Shown here piece after piece: positions 1-9,035 of a stretch of 64,000 nt of DNA. Under the pieces are notes generated by a model, which did no database searches, had not been told where the DNA came from, and worked only from the letters and a program-made list of their open reading frames with translations. How positions within the stretch are numbered: position 1 is the first letter of the stretch; every line of letters starts with the position of its first letter. Origin of the DNA: Legionella jamestowniensis (lineage in GTDB: Bacteria; Pseudomonadota; Gammaproteobacteria; Legionellales; Legionellaceae); NCBI RefSeq assembly GCF_001467745.1, contig NZ_LNYG01000012.1, positions 228,371 through 292,370 on the forward strand, written 5' to 3'. The position numbers were made by a program, and so were the translations under genes.

Positions 1-802
1 TATCTTATATTATATTAGCCCCCAAATTTGGGCCTGGAAAGCCAATCGCATTAAAGCAATTCGTGCCACTATCGATAGAATGGCGGTGATTCTTCCTTTT
101 GAGAAAGCACTTTATCAAAAAGCAGGTGTTCCCGTTTCGTTTGTAGGGCATCCCCTCGTTGATAAGGTGCAGTATTGTAACGATGTAGAGGCAGCAAGGA
201 TGCATTTGAATTTACCCACTCATAAACGCATGATTGCCATGTTGCCTGGTAGCAGAAGGAATGAAATTGAAAAGCACATGCCTGTATTGGTGCAAACCGC
301 TGAACTACTTAGTCAGCAACACACAGACATACATTTTGTCATCCCCATTGCTCAAAGTTTAAAACCTGAGCTCATACATTCCTACTTTGATAAAAGCAAA
401 ATAAGTGTTTCTTTTACCATTGGTAGGGCTACTGAAGTAGTCGCTTGCAGCGATTGTGTTGTGGTAGCTTCCGGCACTGCTTCGCTGGAATGTGCCCTCC
501 TTGAAAAACCGATGTGCATTATTTATAAAGCCTCACTACTTAGCTATATTGCTGCGATGCAAGTCATCAAAGTTAAATATTTGGGGTTATGTAATTTATT
601 AAAAAATGAAATGATTGTACCTGAGCTTTTGCAGTATGATTGCAACCCTAAAGAACTAAGCCGAGTAGTGACGGCTTTACTCACTGATAACGAAGTCATT
701 TCACGGATGGTGGCACGCCTTAAACAACTTAAACTTTCCCTTTCACATCAGGAAGCCGATTGCAGTTTAGCGCAATTGGTTCAGCAAGAGTTAATGGTGT
801 AA
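1..802 (+). CDS. lpxB: Lipid-A-disaccharide synthase, 3' part
   Basis: This is the C-terminal two thirds of LpxB, the inner-membrane-associated glycosyltransferase that condenses UDP-diacylglucosamine with lipid X to give the lipid A disaccharide. The reading frame is open from base 2, before the first in-window Met at 80. It begins with the family block ISPQIWAWKANRI and continues with FVGHPLVDKV, MLPGSRRNEIEKHMPV and the donor-sugar-binding region ASGTASLECALLEKPM. About 267 codons are present, against roughly 380 in full-length LpxB, so the start lies outside the window. No downstream gene is close enough to suggest an operon; fis begins 135 bp later. Confidence 0.95.
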   Translation, partial: ILYYISPQIWAWKANRIKAIRATIDRMAVILPFEKALYQKAGVPVSFVGHPLVDKVQYCNDVEAARMHLNLPTHKRMIAMLPGSRRNEIEKHMPVLVQTAELLSQQHTDIHFVIPIAQSLKPELIHSYFDKSKISVSFTIGRATEVVACSDCVVVASGTASLECALLEKPMCIIYKASLLSYIAAMQVIKVKYLGLCNLLKNEMIVPELLQYDCNPKELSRVVTALLTDNEVISRMVARLKQLKLSLSHQEADCSLAQLVQQELMV

Positions 803-937
803 ATATCTTTCTAAAACATAGCGTCATTTTTTTAGTTACTTCTAGATTATCAATTAACCTTCATGTACAATAAATTTTGCTTTCATATGACAATGAAAGT
901 ATTTTGGATAGAATGATTTAACTAAAATAAGGAAGTT

Positions 938-1240
938 ATGATGAATGTCATTGATACACAAGCCTCTTCTTCTCAAAGTGTGAAACAAGATCAAGGTCTT
1001 CAAGACCTGGTTTATAGCTTGGTGACCCGTTTTTTAGCTGAGAATAAAAATAAACCTATCGATGATCTTTATGACATGATTCTCTCAGAAGTTGAACCAC
1101 CTCTTTTGCAAGCTGTGATGGAAAAACGACGTGGTAACCAACTACAAGCAGCAAGAATGCTTGGAATCAGCCGAGGCACTATCAGAAAAAAATTACAACG
1201 TTACTTTGGTACAAAGTATTTCCGTTTAACAGACGAGTAA
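938..1240 (+). CDS. fis: Fis-family DNA-binding protein
   Basis: A 100-aa protein whose last 50 residues form the Fis helix-turn-helix: LLQAVMEKRRGNQLQAARML followed by GISRGTIRKKLQRYF. Fis is a nucleoid-associated DNA-bending protein; Legionella species carry several Fis paralogues that regulate effector and stage-specific genes. The N-terminal 40 residues are variable and Ser/Gln-rich, as in other Fis proteins. The start is the first of two adjacent ATG codons (938 or 941) behind AAGGAAG. It stands alone, without the dusB partner seen in enterobacteria. Which of the Legionella fis paralogues it is cannot be decided here. Confidence 0.9.
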   Translation: MMNVIDTQASSSQSVKQDQGLQDLVYSLVTRFLAENKNKPIDDLYDMILSEVEPPLLQAVMEKRRGNQLQAARMLGISRGTIRKKLQRYFGTKYFRLTDE

Positions 1241-1434
1241 TTATTAAATCTATTTGATTTATTCTGTTAAATAAACAAAATCTACCAAGGCTTATCTGGG
1301 TTTAATGCCTAAGCCAAACGTTGATTATTGTCAAGCGGGGGAGTTCAGAATTTTTGCAATTCTTTATAAAACACTCCCGCCTCAAACCAATAGCCGTTTT
1401 CTCAATTGCTAAAATAAAGTATATTGTCTTTGCT

Positions 1435-2505
1435 CTACTTTTTTACCACATAATAGGTATTCATAATATCGTGGTCGAGATAATGTTTTTCAATTTTTTT
1501 GAACCCAGTCTCTCTTAGCATCTGCTCAGCTAACTCCTCTCCCCAGGCAGCACCTAAACCAGCTCCATTTTGTGAGAGAGAAACAGTCATGCAGTGCATG
1601 CAGGATATAGCATAAATGAAAGGTGCTAAAGGGCTACCTATGTTTTTTTCTACCAGGCTAGATGTTTTTATATCTTGCATGAGGAAAACACCATCCGATT
1701 TTAATGCCCGGTAAACACCTTTTAAAACATCCCCAGGTTTTGCTTGATCATGAATAACATCAAACGCCGTAATCAAATCGTATTTTTCATTTTCATGCCA
1801 ATTAGACAAATCTTTTTGGATAAATTGAATATTATTCAATGCCCGTTCTCGAATCATCTTTTGTGCGTGCTCTATGGTTTCATCACATAAATCATAACCA
1901 GTAAACTGGCTATTCGGAAAATGTCTTGCCATAAGAATTAATGCATTACCATAACCACAACCTATATCCAATACCTCGATACCTTGCTTCAGTTTTTGTA
2001 TCATGCCATCCATTAGAGGTAAAATCTTATCAAGAAGCGCTGACAAGATGGTTTGTCCACTTTCTTCAGCCATAACTTCATGAAAACGAGGATAGGCTTC
2101 ATAAGGAACGCCACCTCCATGAATAAAAGCCTCTACCAATGAATCTTCGATGTGGGACAATACAGGAATAAATTGGGCAATCACTGCGAAATTATTAGGA
2201 GAAGCTTCGCGTGTTAAAAACGCGGCATGTTCTCGTGGTAAATAATAGCTTTTATTTTCAGCGTTATAATTGATAATACCTCCAGCAACCAGAGCATTTA
2301 ACCATTCACGCACATAACGCTCTTGCAAATTGGCTTTTTTCGCGATCTCAGCGCTAGTCGAAAAAGGCATTTTACTCAGGGTATCAAATAATTTTGTGCG
2401 ATGTCCAATGGATAACATTAATGTTAAAGCTGCCTGATTCATCATCATGAGTAAATTTTCAGCGAATTTTTCTGCTTTGTTCTGATCAAAGTTTGGCGTT
2501 GTCAT
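1435..2505 (-). CDS. Class I SAM-dependent methyltransferase with N-terminal winged helix
   Basis: A 356-aa soluble protein. Residues 1-100 look like the winged-helix region found in Rv2258c-type methyltransferases (AEIAKKANLQERYVREWLNA). A Rossmann-type methyltransferase follows, with SAM motif I VLDIGCGYGNALILMARHF near residue 180 and the later motif YDLITAFDVIHDQAKP. The substrate is unknown. The gene is monocistronic, opposite to its neighbours, with a reasonable ribosome-binding site (GGGAGCAAAAT) before the ATG. A role in modifying a small molecule fits the family, but this is inference. Confidence 0.85.
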   Translation of the reverse strand: MTTPNFDQNKAEKFAENLLMMMNQAALTLMLSIGHRTKLFDTLSKMPFSTSAEIAKKANLQERYVREWLNALVAGGIINYNAENKSYYLPREHAAFLTREASPNNFAVIAQFIPVLSHIEDSLVEAFIHGGGVPYEAYPRFHEVMAEESGQTILSALLDKILPLMDGMIQKLKQGIEVLDIGCGYGNALILMARHFPNSQFTGYDLCDETIEHAQKMIRERALNNIQFIQKDLSNWHENEKYDLITAFDVIHDQAKPGDVLKGVYRALKSDGVFLMQDIKTSSLVEKNIGSPLAPFIYAISCMHCMTVSLSQNGAGLGAAWGEELAEQMLRETGFKKIEKHYLDHDIMNTYYVVKK

Positions 2506-2731
2506 ATTTTGCTCCCTGCATTTCTCAGTCCCGGCGCGATCCCAATTAAAGTTACTGTTTTAACCTTATAAATAAAATTTCATTTTTGCAAATTAAGAGA
2601 GAGGAAATAGTATTAGTAGAATTTAGATTTTATAAGCGTTAAATTCAACGCCTTTTATTACACAACTGCTTATTTTAGAAAAATTTCAGACAACTTGTTC
2701 ATAAAAACACACAAACAGAGATACCGCATCG

Positions 2732-2747
2732 CTTAATACTTAGTTAA
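2732..2747 (+). promoter_or_regulatory. Candidate PmrA box
   Basis: The sequence CTTAATACTTAGTTAA fits the PmrA consensus cTTAA-N2-TT-N2-cTTAA with two mismatches. It ends 53 bp before the GTG start of the 876-aa gene, where PmrA sites normally lie in Legionella and Coxiella effector promoters. Binding is inferred from the pattern only. Confidence 0.4.
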
Positions 2748-2800
2748 CAATAAGTAAGTTATAATAAACTTAAGTAAAAAACCTCCTAGAGGATAAAAAA

Positions 2801-5431
2801 GTGGCCAACTTTAAGAAATATTCAGGCAATTATGTTGAAGTCATCGATAAATTAATACCAGTTTTTGGATTCTTAACTGGCTATTATGAGGCACAACAAA
2901 CAAAAGAAACATACCTTGATGCCTTAGAAAGAGATCTAAATAGAACAGCTTATTTAAGCTACAAATCCTCTGCTGAAGAAATGAAACAACGTCTAGCCCG
3001 AACTGAAGGACGTAAAGATTCAGACCTTTCATATACTCAAGGGAATCTCACTGGTGCTGTATTTACTATCAATGGCATGTTAAAAAGACTAGTTGAATCA
3101 GGACCACGTGCTGAAGCTGAGGGCACTAAAAAAGGAGCATATGGGTCTATCCGTTTGGCTTATGAAGATGATGCAGGAGTTGATTGTGGTCTATCTATTG
3201 CCTATATAAGAAATGATCCTGATCTTGAGAAAGGTGAGCCTTTTGTACCCGTAGAAGAACGCAAACATTATCTTGCAGTGGCTATTATAAAAAATATAAC
3301 TGCGGCGCCAAAAGACAGAGAAGTTATTTACATTACTGCCCCAACTCCCTTAGCTGATAGTAAAGTGGAAATTCGTTCTGATAAAGACAAGGAGATAAAT
3401 GCAGAGATTGACAAGGTGCTCGAACATGGCGAGGACATAACCGATCAAGATATACCTGCTGAGCTAGATAAACACCTCAATTCTAAAGGCCTCAGTCACC
3501 TATTAAAAGGACTCTTTAAGGGAGATCAACTTTCCCTGGCGCATTTCAATCAACTAGATGAACGCATTGCTGAATCTACAAACATAGATAATCACGATTT
3601 TAAAAAGAACCAATTGCAGAGACTAATAGACAATGCAAGAATGAGCCTACCTGAAGATAAAGCTTTAAAACAATATCTCGATGAGGTAGAAAAATACTCT
3701 TTAACTGATTTTGATTTTTTCAAAGACGATAACTTTGAAAGAACACTGGAAATGGTTGTTGAACAAATTAATGAACATATGCAACAAATCGTAGATTCAG
3801 AACCAGAACGTTCGAAGAAATTTATGCTAAGCCATTTTCTGACTACTTATGCAATGATTGAACTAAATGAAAGGCAAGACTATCAGCGTGAAATGATGTT
3901 AGCACAGGCAAAAGTTGTTTTAAAAACGGGAGTTACCCAAGAATTTGACGAGTTGCTATTCCTTGCCCAAGAAAAAGCAGAGAAAGATGACCCTAAAAAG
4001 ATTTCTGCTCTGAAAGAATTGATTCTCAATGCAAGAAAAAGCCTTCCTGAGCATCAGGAATTACAACACTATCTTAATAGCGAAGAAGAGCGTGCTTTAA
4101 CTAAGTTAACGTTCTATGATGATTTTGACCAAAAACTAGAAACCATTTTTTATCAAATTAATGAGCATATTGGATCGAAAAATACTCAATTATCCAATGA
4201 TGCAAAATTAAAGAATCAATTAACGTTTGCTGCAATTAGACTTGAACAATACACCAAAAGTCTAACAGAAGATTCTAAGGAATATCCTCTTAGGGCATGG
4301 CTTGGCATGAAAGCAGAGGAGCTGCGTAGCTTACGAGACAATTCCTTAGAAGATGCAGAAATATACAGAGATGTCGAATTTACGCAACTAATTAGCAGTT
4401 TCGTTAAACAAGGCCAGGAATTACAAGATAAGGTAATCTTTTTTAGCGAACAGCTTAAAAGGCTTGCCGATCATTTAGAGTCAGATAAAGAAGCGCAATA
4501 TATACACACTTTTCTTTTAGCAGAAAGCAATACGCTAAAAGGAATAATGGCAAACCCAAGTAAAGCGGAATCTTATAGGGATATGCAGTTTACTGACCTG
4601 GTTTCTGAGCTCTTGGATCAAGGGTTCAAAAAGCAGCAGAATGACATTATTAATAACGCTAAAACCCAAATCATACGAAAAATAAGCCCGTTTGATCGAG
4701 ACAACGCAAACCGTGCAATAGACTTACACACACGTCTTAAAAAAGCAGAACCTGTGCTTCCATCATCAAAATCCGTCCCTCCACAAAAACACGGTCAAAG
4801 CTTCTGGCAGCGTCACCGTAACAATATTATAGGAGGTCTTAGCCTCATTTTCTTAACTATCCTAATCACAGGCTTGCTGGCATCTGGTCTTTTAGCTCCT
4901 TTGGGCCTTGCTCTTGCAGCAGGGACAGTAACGACAGTGCTTATAGCCGGAGGTGCTACAGTAGGGGGCATAGCTCTGGCAACTACTGCCAAATCTGCCT
5001 ATGAGGAAAACAAGTGGGCTAACGAAGAATGGGCATATGAAAATAGCAAAGAAAGACAAGAAGAGAAAGCATACGAAATCAGTAAAGATAAATATGACAA
5101 AGCCGTTACGGATATAGAAGCTATAGAGAGAAAACGCGATGAGGATTTGTCAGCCCTTGATACCCACTTTAACGAAACAAAACCTGCTATTATGAAGGTA
5201 GTCGAAGATAAGCTACTTGTTGAGGAAGATTCTTCTTTGCTATCTGAGGTTACGGCTCTAGACAAAGCTCTCAATAAAGCGGCTGCTCCCCCTATTGACA
5301 TTATTCAGGAAGTAAGAGCAAAACTTGATGCTGTATCCACTGCTAAGTCATCTACGGAGCTTCCAGAAAAACCACAAAAAGATGTCGTTCACAGTGAAAA
5401 TGATTTAACCATAGAAAAGAAAGTTCAATAA
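2801..5431 (+). CDS. Large coiled-coil protein with C-terminal membrane hairpin, candidate effector
   Basis: An 876-aa protein that I do not recognise. The N-terminal 200 residues look globular. The middle is helical and internally repeated: about residues 274-335 (RLIDNARMSLPEDKALKQYL) are copied at about 405-465 (ELILNARKSLPEHQELQHYL), and a second related pair lies at about 480-540 and 549-610. Residues 675-735 form a hydrophobic hairpin rich in Gly/Ala/Leu, which predicts insertion in a membrane. A charged coiled coil and an acidic tail follow. Start is GTG at 2801 behind CTAGAGGATAAAAA. A PmrA-like site lies upstream and a small coiled-coil gene follows 24 bp downstream. The architecture suits a Dot/Icm effector that anchors in a host membrane, but that is inference. 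Confidence 0.8.
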   Translation: MANFKKYSGNYVEVIDKLIPVFGFLTGYYEAQQTKETYLDALERDLNRTAYLSYKSSAEEMKQRLARTEGRKDSDLSYTQGNLTGAVFTINGMLKRLVESGPRAEAEGTKKGAYGSIRLAYEDDAGVDCGLSIAYIRNDPDLEKGEPFVPVEERKHYLAVAIIKNITAAPKDREVIYITAPTPLADSKVEIRSDKDKEINAEIDKVLEHGEDITDQDIPAELDKHLNSKGLSHLLKGLFKGDQLSLAHFNQLDERIAESTNIDNHDFKKNQLQRLIDNARMSLPEDKALKQYLDEVEKYSLTDFDFFKDDNFERTLEMVVEQINEHMQQIVDSEPERSKKFMLSHFLTTYAMIELNERQDYQREMMLAQAKVVLKTGVTQEFDELLFLAQEKAEKDDPKKISALKELILNARKSLPEHQELQHYLNSEEERALTKLTFYDDFDQKLETIFYQINEHIGSKNTQLSNDAKLKNQLTFAAIRLEQYTKSLTEDSKEYPLRAWLGMKAEELRSLRDNSLEDAEIYRDVEFTQLISSFVKQGQELQDKVIFFSEQLKRLADHLESDKEAQYIHTFLLAESNTLKGIMANPSKAESYRDMQFTDLVSELLDQGFKKQQNDIINNAKTQIIRKISPFDRDNANRAIDLHTRLKKAEPVLPSSKSVPPQKHGQSFWQRHRNNIIGGLSLIFLTILITGLLASGLLAPLGLALAAGTVTTVLIAGGATVGGIALATTAKSAYEENKWANEEWAYENSKERQEEKAYEISKDKYDKAVTDIEAIERKRDEDLSALDTHFNETKPAIMKVVEDKLLVEEDSSLLSEVTALDKALNKAAAPPIDIIQEVRAKLDAVSTAKSSTELPEKPQKDVVHSENDLTIEKKVQ

Positions 5432-5455
5432 GGATAAATTTTTGGAGTAAAAGGT

Positions 5456-5896
5456 ATGGGTAATGCGTTTTTTGATAAGGAAGCTGGTTTTTCTACTTAT
5501 AAGGTAATACTGCAAGAAAATGAGCATCTTTTACGTATGCGACGTCTAGGGCAAGCTGAAGAAGCTCTGCAACGCATGGAACAAGACATTAACGTTCGTA
5601 AAGAAGAACTCAATAAAGTTTATACCTTTGTAGAAAACAAGCAGGCAAATTATGAACAATTAGCTAAACAATATGAAATGGCTCCTTCTAAAGCCTTGGC
5701 AAAGCAAATGACTGAACTAAAGCAGATACTTGAGATGGTGTATGAGAAGCTCAGACAAACTCAACCGGAAAAAGTGATTGCTGATTTGAGCTCTAAATAC
5801 GAAGAGTTCAAAACTGAATTAGCACAAAAAAAAGCCTTGATTAATACGCAAGAAAACTTGGATATTCCTACCCATCCCAAAAACGGCATGCCTTAA
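5456..5896 (+). CDS. Small coiled-coil protein downstream of the 876-aa gene
   Basis: A 146-aa, charged, almost entirely helical protein with no recognised domain. Heptad-like patterning runs from about residue 20 to 125 (for example ELNKVYTFVENKQANYEQLA and MTELKQILEMVYEKLRQTQ). It starts with ATG behind GGAGTAAAAGGT, 24 bp after the large coiled-coil gene, so the two are probably cotranscribed. It could be a partner or chaperone of the large protein, or a second effector. A palindromic repeat follows 70 bp after its stop. Confidence 0.75.
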   Translation: MGNAFFDKEAGFSTYKVILQENEHLLRMRRLGQAEEALQRMEQDINVRKEELNKVYTFVENKQANYEQLAKQYEMAPSKALAKQMTELKQILEMVYEKLRQTQPEKVIADLSSKYEEFKTELAQKKALINTQENLDIPTHPKNGMP

Positions 5897-5964
5897 CCTA
5901 CAACAAACAACATTCTAACACCACTCGTTCGCGGCATCTTGAACTTCGAAATCAGACTGGAACC

Positions 5965-6000
5965 TCCTGGATACTGCGGACACAAGCCGCAGTATGTAGT
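5965..6000. repeat. Hairpin repeat, family B
   Basis: ATACTGCGG (5971-5979) and CCGCAGTAT (5987-5995) form a perfect 9-bp stem with a 7-nt loop, inside the motif GGATACTGCGGACA...CCGCAGTATGTAG. Relatives occur at 8420-8500 and 14775-14895. It could also act as a transcription end, but has no T-run. Confidence 0.6.
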
Positions 6001-6124
6001 GAATAAGAGTATTAAAACGAATATAGCCAGCCAATCTTATTAAATATTTTTTAAGTTTCTTGAGTATAGAAAACCACTGAAGTCACAAATTTCTCTTCAG
6101 TGATTTGCCTTGGTTCAAGAACTC

Positions 6125-7993
6125 TTAAGCCTCCAATAAAAGTTTGTTAACACGGCTTACAAAATCAGCAGGATTGTCTAATTGCCCGCCTTCTGCCAAT
6201 ACAGCTTGTTCAAACAGCATGACAACCCATTCGGAAAAGCGACTGTCATCCTCGATACTGTGCAGGCGCTTTATCAGTGTATGCTCTGGATTAATCTCAA
6301 AAATAGGTTTACTTGGCGGTACTTGCTGTCCCGCTGCTTGAAGGATGCGTTGCATTTCCAATCCCATATCCTGCTCATCAGCAACAATGCAAGCTGGCGA
6401 TTCAGTCAAGCGGTTAGTCAATTGCACTTCCTTTATCCTATCGCCCAATACCTCTTTTATTTGCTTGAGCATGGGTGCCAGCGTCTCTTCCTGCTTTTTA
6501 ATTTCAGGTGCATCAGCAACATCCAAATCAATTTTACCCTTACTGATAGATTGTAACTTTTTACCATCAAATTCACTCATATAGCCAACCAGCCATTCAT
6601 CGATGCGATCGGTTAAGAGTAAAACTTCTATGTCCTTTTTCTTGAAAATTTCCAGATGTGGGCTATTTTTGGCTGCATTATAGCTGGATGCAGTCAGATA
6701 ATAAATTTTGTCCTGTCCATCCTTCATTCGTGAAACATAATCCCTTAACGAGACGTTTTGTTTCTCAGAATCACTTTTTGTAGTGGCGAAGCGTAACAGT
6801 TTGGCAACCGCTTCACGATTGCTGTATTCTTCAATGGGCCCTTCTTTAAGAACCAAACCAAATTCATTCCAGAATTTTTGATAGGTTTCAGGCTCTTGGC
6901 TGCTAAGCTTATCCAGCATGGAAAGCACACGTTTGGTACAGGCGGACTTAATCGCTTCCACCTGTTTGTTTTCCTGTAAAATTTCACGCGAAACGTTTAA
7001 TGGTAAGTCGCTGGCATCAATGATTCCTTTTACAAAACGCAAGTATCTAGGCAGAAATTGGGAAGCGTCATCCATAATGAAAACACGTTTTACATATAAT
7101 TTTAAACCATGCTTCATTTCTTGTTGCCACAAATCGAAAGGCGCATGAGAAGGAATGTATAGCAAACTAATATAATCCTGCTTTCCTTCCACATGATTGT
7201 GTGACCAGATCAAAGGATCCTGGAAATCATGAGAAATATGCTTATAAAGCGTCTTGTAATCTTCATCACTAATTTCAGATTTTTGCAATGTCCAAAGTGC
7301 AGTCGCTTTATTTACAGTTTCAAACTCCTTCGTTTCTTTATTTTCATCATCCCTCTTTTTCATGACAATTGGCCAACAGATATGATCGGAGTACTTCGTA
7401 ATAATGTTGCGTAACCGCCAATCACTTAAAAATTCATCTTCATCATTCTTCAAATGAATAATAACTTCAGTCCCTCGTTCCGCCTTCTTTTCGTGACCAA
7501 TAGTAAACTCCCCTTCACCATTGGATTGCCAAATAATTCCTTCTTCAGCTTTGAGTCCCGCCCGGCGACTTTTTACCGTCACTTTATCAGCGACAATAAA
7601 TGCAGAATAGAAACCCACTCCAAATTGGCCAATTAAATGAGCATCTTTCGCACTTTCACCTGTTAAATGACTGACAAACTCTTTGGTTCCTGATTTTGCA
7701 ATTGTCCCTAAATTTTCGACAGCTTCGTCCCAACTTAATCCAATGCCGTTATCTTTAATACTAATGGTGCGATTTTTTTCATTAAAATCAACAACGATAC
7801 GCAAGTCAGAATCACCTTCATACAACGAAGAATCTGAAAGAGCAAGAAAGCGCAACTTATCCAGAGCGTCCGAAGCATTTGAAACCAATTCACGTAAAAA
7901 TATTTCTTTGTTGGAATAAAGGGAATGAACTACCAAGTGCAACATTTGCTTTACTTCAGTTTGAAAGCCCATTGTTTGCTGCTTACTTACCAT
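6125..7993 (-). CDS. htpG: Molecular chaperone HtpG (Hsp90)
   Basis: A 622-aa cytosolic ATP-dependent chaperone of normal length for bacterial Hsp90. The N-terminal GHKL ATPase shows [20 protein letters not shown], the nucleotide motifs DNGIGL and [15 protein letters not shown], then the middle domain ([14 protein letters not shown]) and a C-terminal dimerisation region ([14 protein letters not shown]-like). It starts at the ATG at 7993 with GGAG eight bases upstream. Expression is probably heat-inducible, because a near-consensus sigma-32 promoter lies about 50 bp upstream. It is monocistronic and divergent from the small eIF4E-motif ORF. Confidence 0.97.
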
Positions 7994-8041
7994 TTATAAA
8001 TCTCCAAAATTTTTACAATAAAATAATAAAGTTAGACCGAT

Positions 8042-8069
8042 ATATGTGGGTTTTATTGATAATTTCAAG
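8042..8069 (-). promoter_or_regulatory. Sigma-32 (heat-shock) promoter of htpG
   Basis: On the minus strand CTTGAAA (8063-8069) is followed after exactly 13 bases by CCACATAT (8042-8049). The RpoH consensus is CTTGAAA-N13/14-CCCCATNT, so only one position differs. It lies 49 bp upstream of the htpG start, as expected for this gene. Confidence 0.75.
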
Positions 8070-8173
8070 GGATATTTTATAAGATATTAGGCTACTTTAA
8101 TTCTTTAGGCATCTTTTCAACACTTAGTGTTTTTTGTTACCATTCGCCCCCCTTTCACCTTAATAATTCAGAT

Positions 8174-8398
8174 ATGAAGATAAAATTAACCTATACAAGA
8201 GAAGAACTACTAGCGATGAACACTGGCAAACAAAGCACGCCACCGCCATCGGCTAATATACCTACTGAAATCAGCAGAAATTATCCTAATATCAATACTG
8301 TATTTCACCAAAGAACAGGTACTTGCAAACCTATTGAAAAATTGCATGGCTTTGATGAGAACCATCCAGAAGGTTCGGCATCTATTGTTGTGTTTTAA
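8174..8398 (+). CDS. Small protein with a canonical eIF4E-binding motif
   Basis: A 74-aa ORF without a recognised bacterial domain. Residues 7-15 read YTREELLAM, a perfect fit to the eukaryotic eIF4E-binding motif Y-x4-L-Phi, and very close to the form in the metazoan eIF4E transporter 4E-T (YTKEELL). A polar, probably disordered stretch follows (NTGKQSTPPPS). The C-terminal part (NINTVFHQRTGTCKPIEKL) has no match that I know. It starts with ATG at 8174; the ribosome-binding site is weak. It lies between divergent htpG and a convergent DUF4124 gene. It may be an effector that binds host eIF4E, or the motif may be chance. The ORF itself is only moderately certain. Confidence 0.55.
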   Translation: MKIKLTYTREELLAMNTGKQSTPPPSANIPTEISRNYPNINTVFHQRTGTCKPIEKLHGFDENHPEGSASIVVF

Positions 8399-8417
8399 AG
8401 TAATACGTTTTTTCTAC

Positions 8418-8500
8418 CTACGCGCTGCTTGTCCGCAGTATCCGAGATCCACTTCTGGGCTCTAAATTTTGGATACCGCGAACAAGTCGCGGTACGTAAG
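8418..8500. repeat. Inverted pair of family B repeats
   Basis: Two units face each other: TACGCGCTGCTTGTCCGCAG (from 8417) and the reverse-oriented GGATACCGCGAACAAGTCGC (8471-8490). The second unit alone forms an 8-bp stem around ACAAG. The pair sits between two convergent genes and may serve as a bidirectional transcription end. Confidence 0.6.
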
Positions 8501-8501
8501 C

Positions 8502-9035
8502 TTAATATAGTACTTTTTTACGAAATGCCTTGTGCATGAAAAAAACAATTGCTTTGCTTGTTGAGAGCACTTTGCCCTGTTCATCTAGAATTTTAAGGAC
8601 AAGTTCATGAGCTCCGCGGTCAATTCCTTTTAGGATAAATGTCGATTTTGTCCGAGTTTTTTTTATTATTTTTCCATCACAAAATAATACAAGGGTTTCT
8701 TTTGTTTGCAATGGCTGATTTATTTTTGCAATCACTATCAATTCCCCCAAATTATTACGAATGGTTGCCTCATGTTCAGGCTGCACAATTGCTATTTCGG
8801 TGGGTTTTGATATTGGGGGGAAGCGAAGCTCCTTCTGTTGTTCAACTTTAGGAGATGAAGACGGATAGGAAACTGATGATAACTCAAGTTTTATAGCACC
8901 TTCGTGAGACAAATCGCTAAAATGAATAACACCCTGGCTATCAACCCACTGGTAAATTTCAGCAAACAGAGGATTAACAGCCAGAGTCAATAGAACAATG
9001 ATACACAGCTTACTGTTTAGAGACTGTAGTACCAT
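8502..9035 (-). CDS. DUF4124 domain-containing exported protein
   Basis: A 177-aa protein with a Sec signal peptide (hydrophobic segment [15 protein letters not shown], cleavage predicted after residue 25). The mature N-terminus carries the DUF4124 signature [15 protein letters not shown], common in gammaproteobacterial envelope proteins of unknown function. The C-terminal half ([36 protein letters not shown]) resembles an Ig-like domain. Its start overlaps the 3' end of glnA by 19 bp, so it is translationally linked to glutamine synthetase. In other bacteria DUF4124 genes are often found beside glnA and ntr genes. Confidence 0.85.
   Translation of the reverse strand: MVLQSLNSKLCIIVLLTLAVNPLFAEIYQWVDSQGVIHFSDLSHEGAIKLELSSVSYPSSSPKVEQQKELRFPPISKPTEIAIVQPEHEATIRNNLGELIVIAKINQPLQTKETLVLFCDGKIIKKTRTKSTFILKGIDRGAHELVLKILDEQGKVLSTSKAIVFFMHKAFRKKVLY

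Noticed and set aside
1321-1518. 65-aa ORF between fis and the methyltransferase
   Set aside because: It starts with TTG without a ribosome-binding site and runs into the 3' end of the methyltransferase gene on the other strand.
4999-5301. 100-aa Ser-rich ORF on the minus strand
   Set aside because: It is the complement of the charged coiled-coil end of the 876-aa gene; low-complexity Ser/Leu composition is expected from that.
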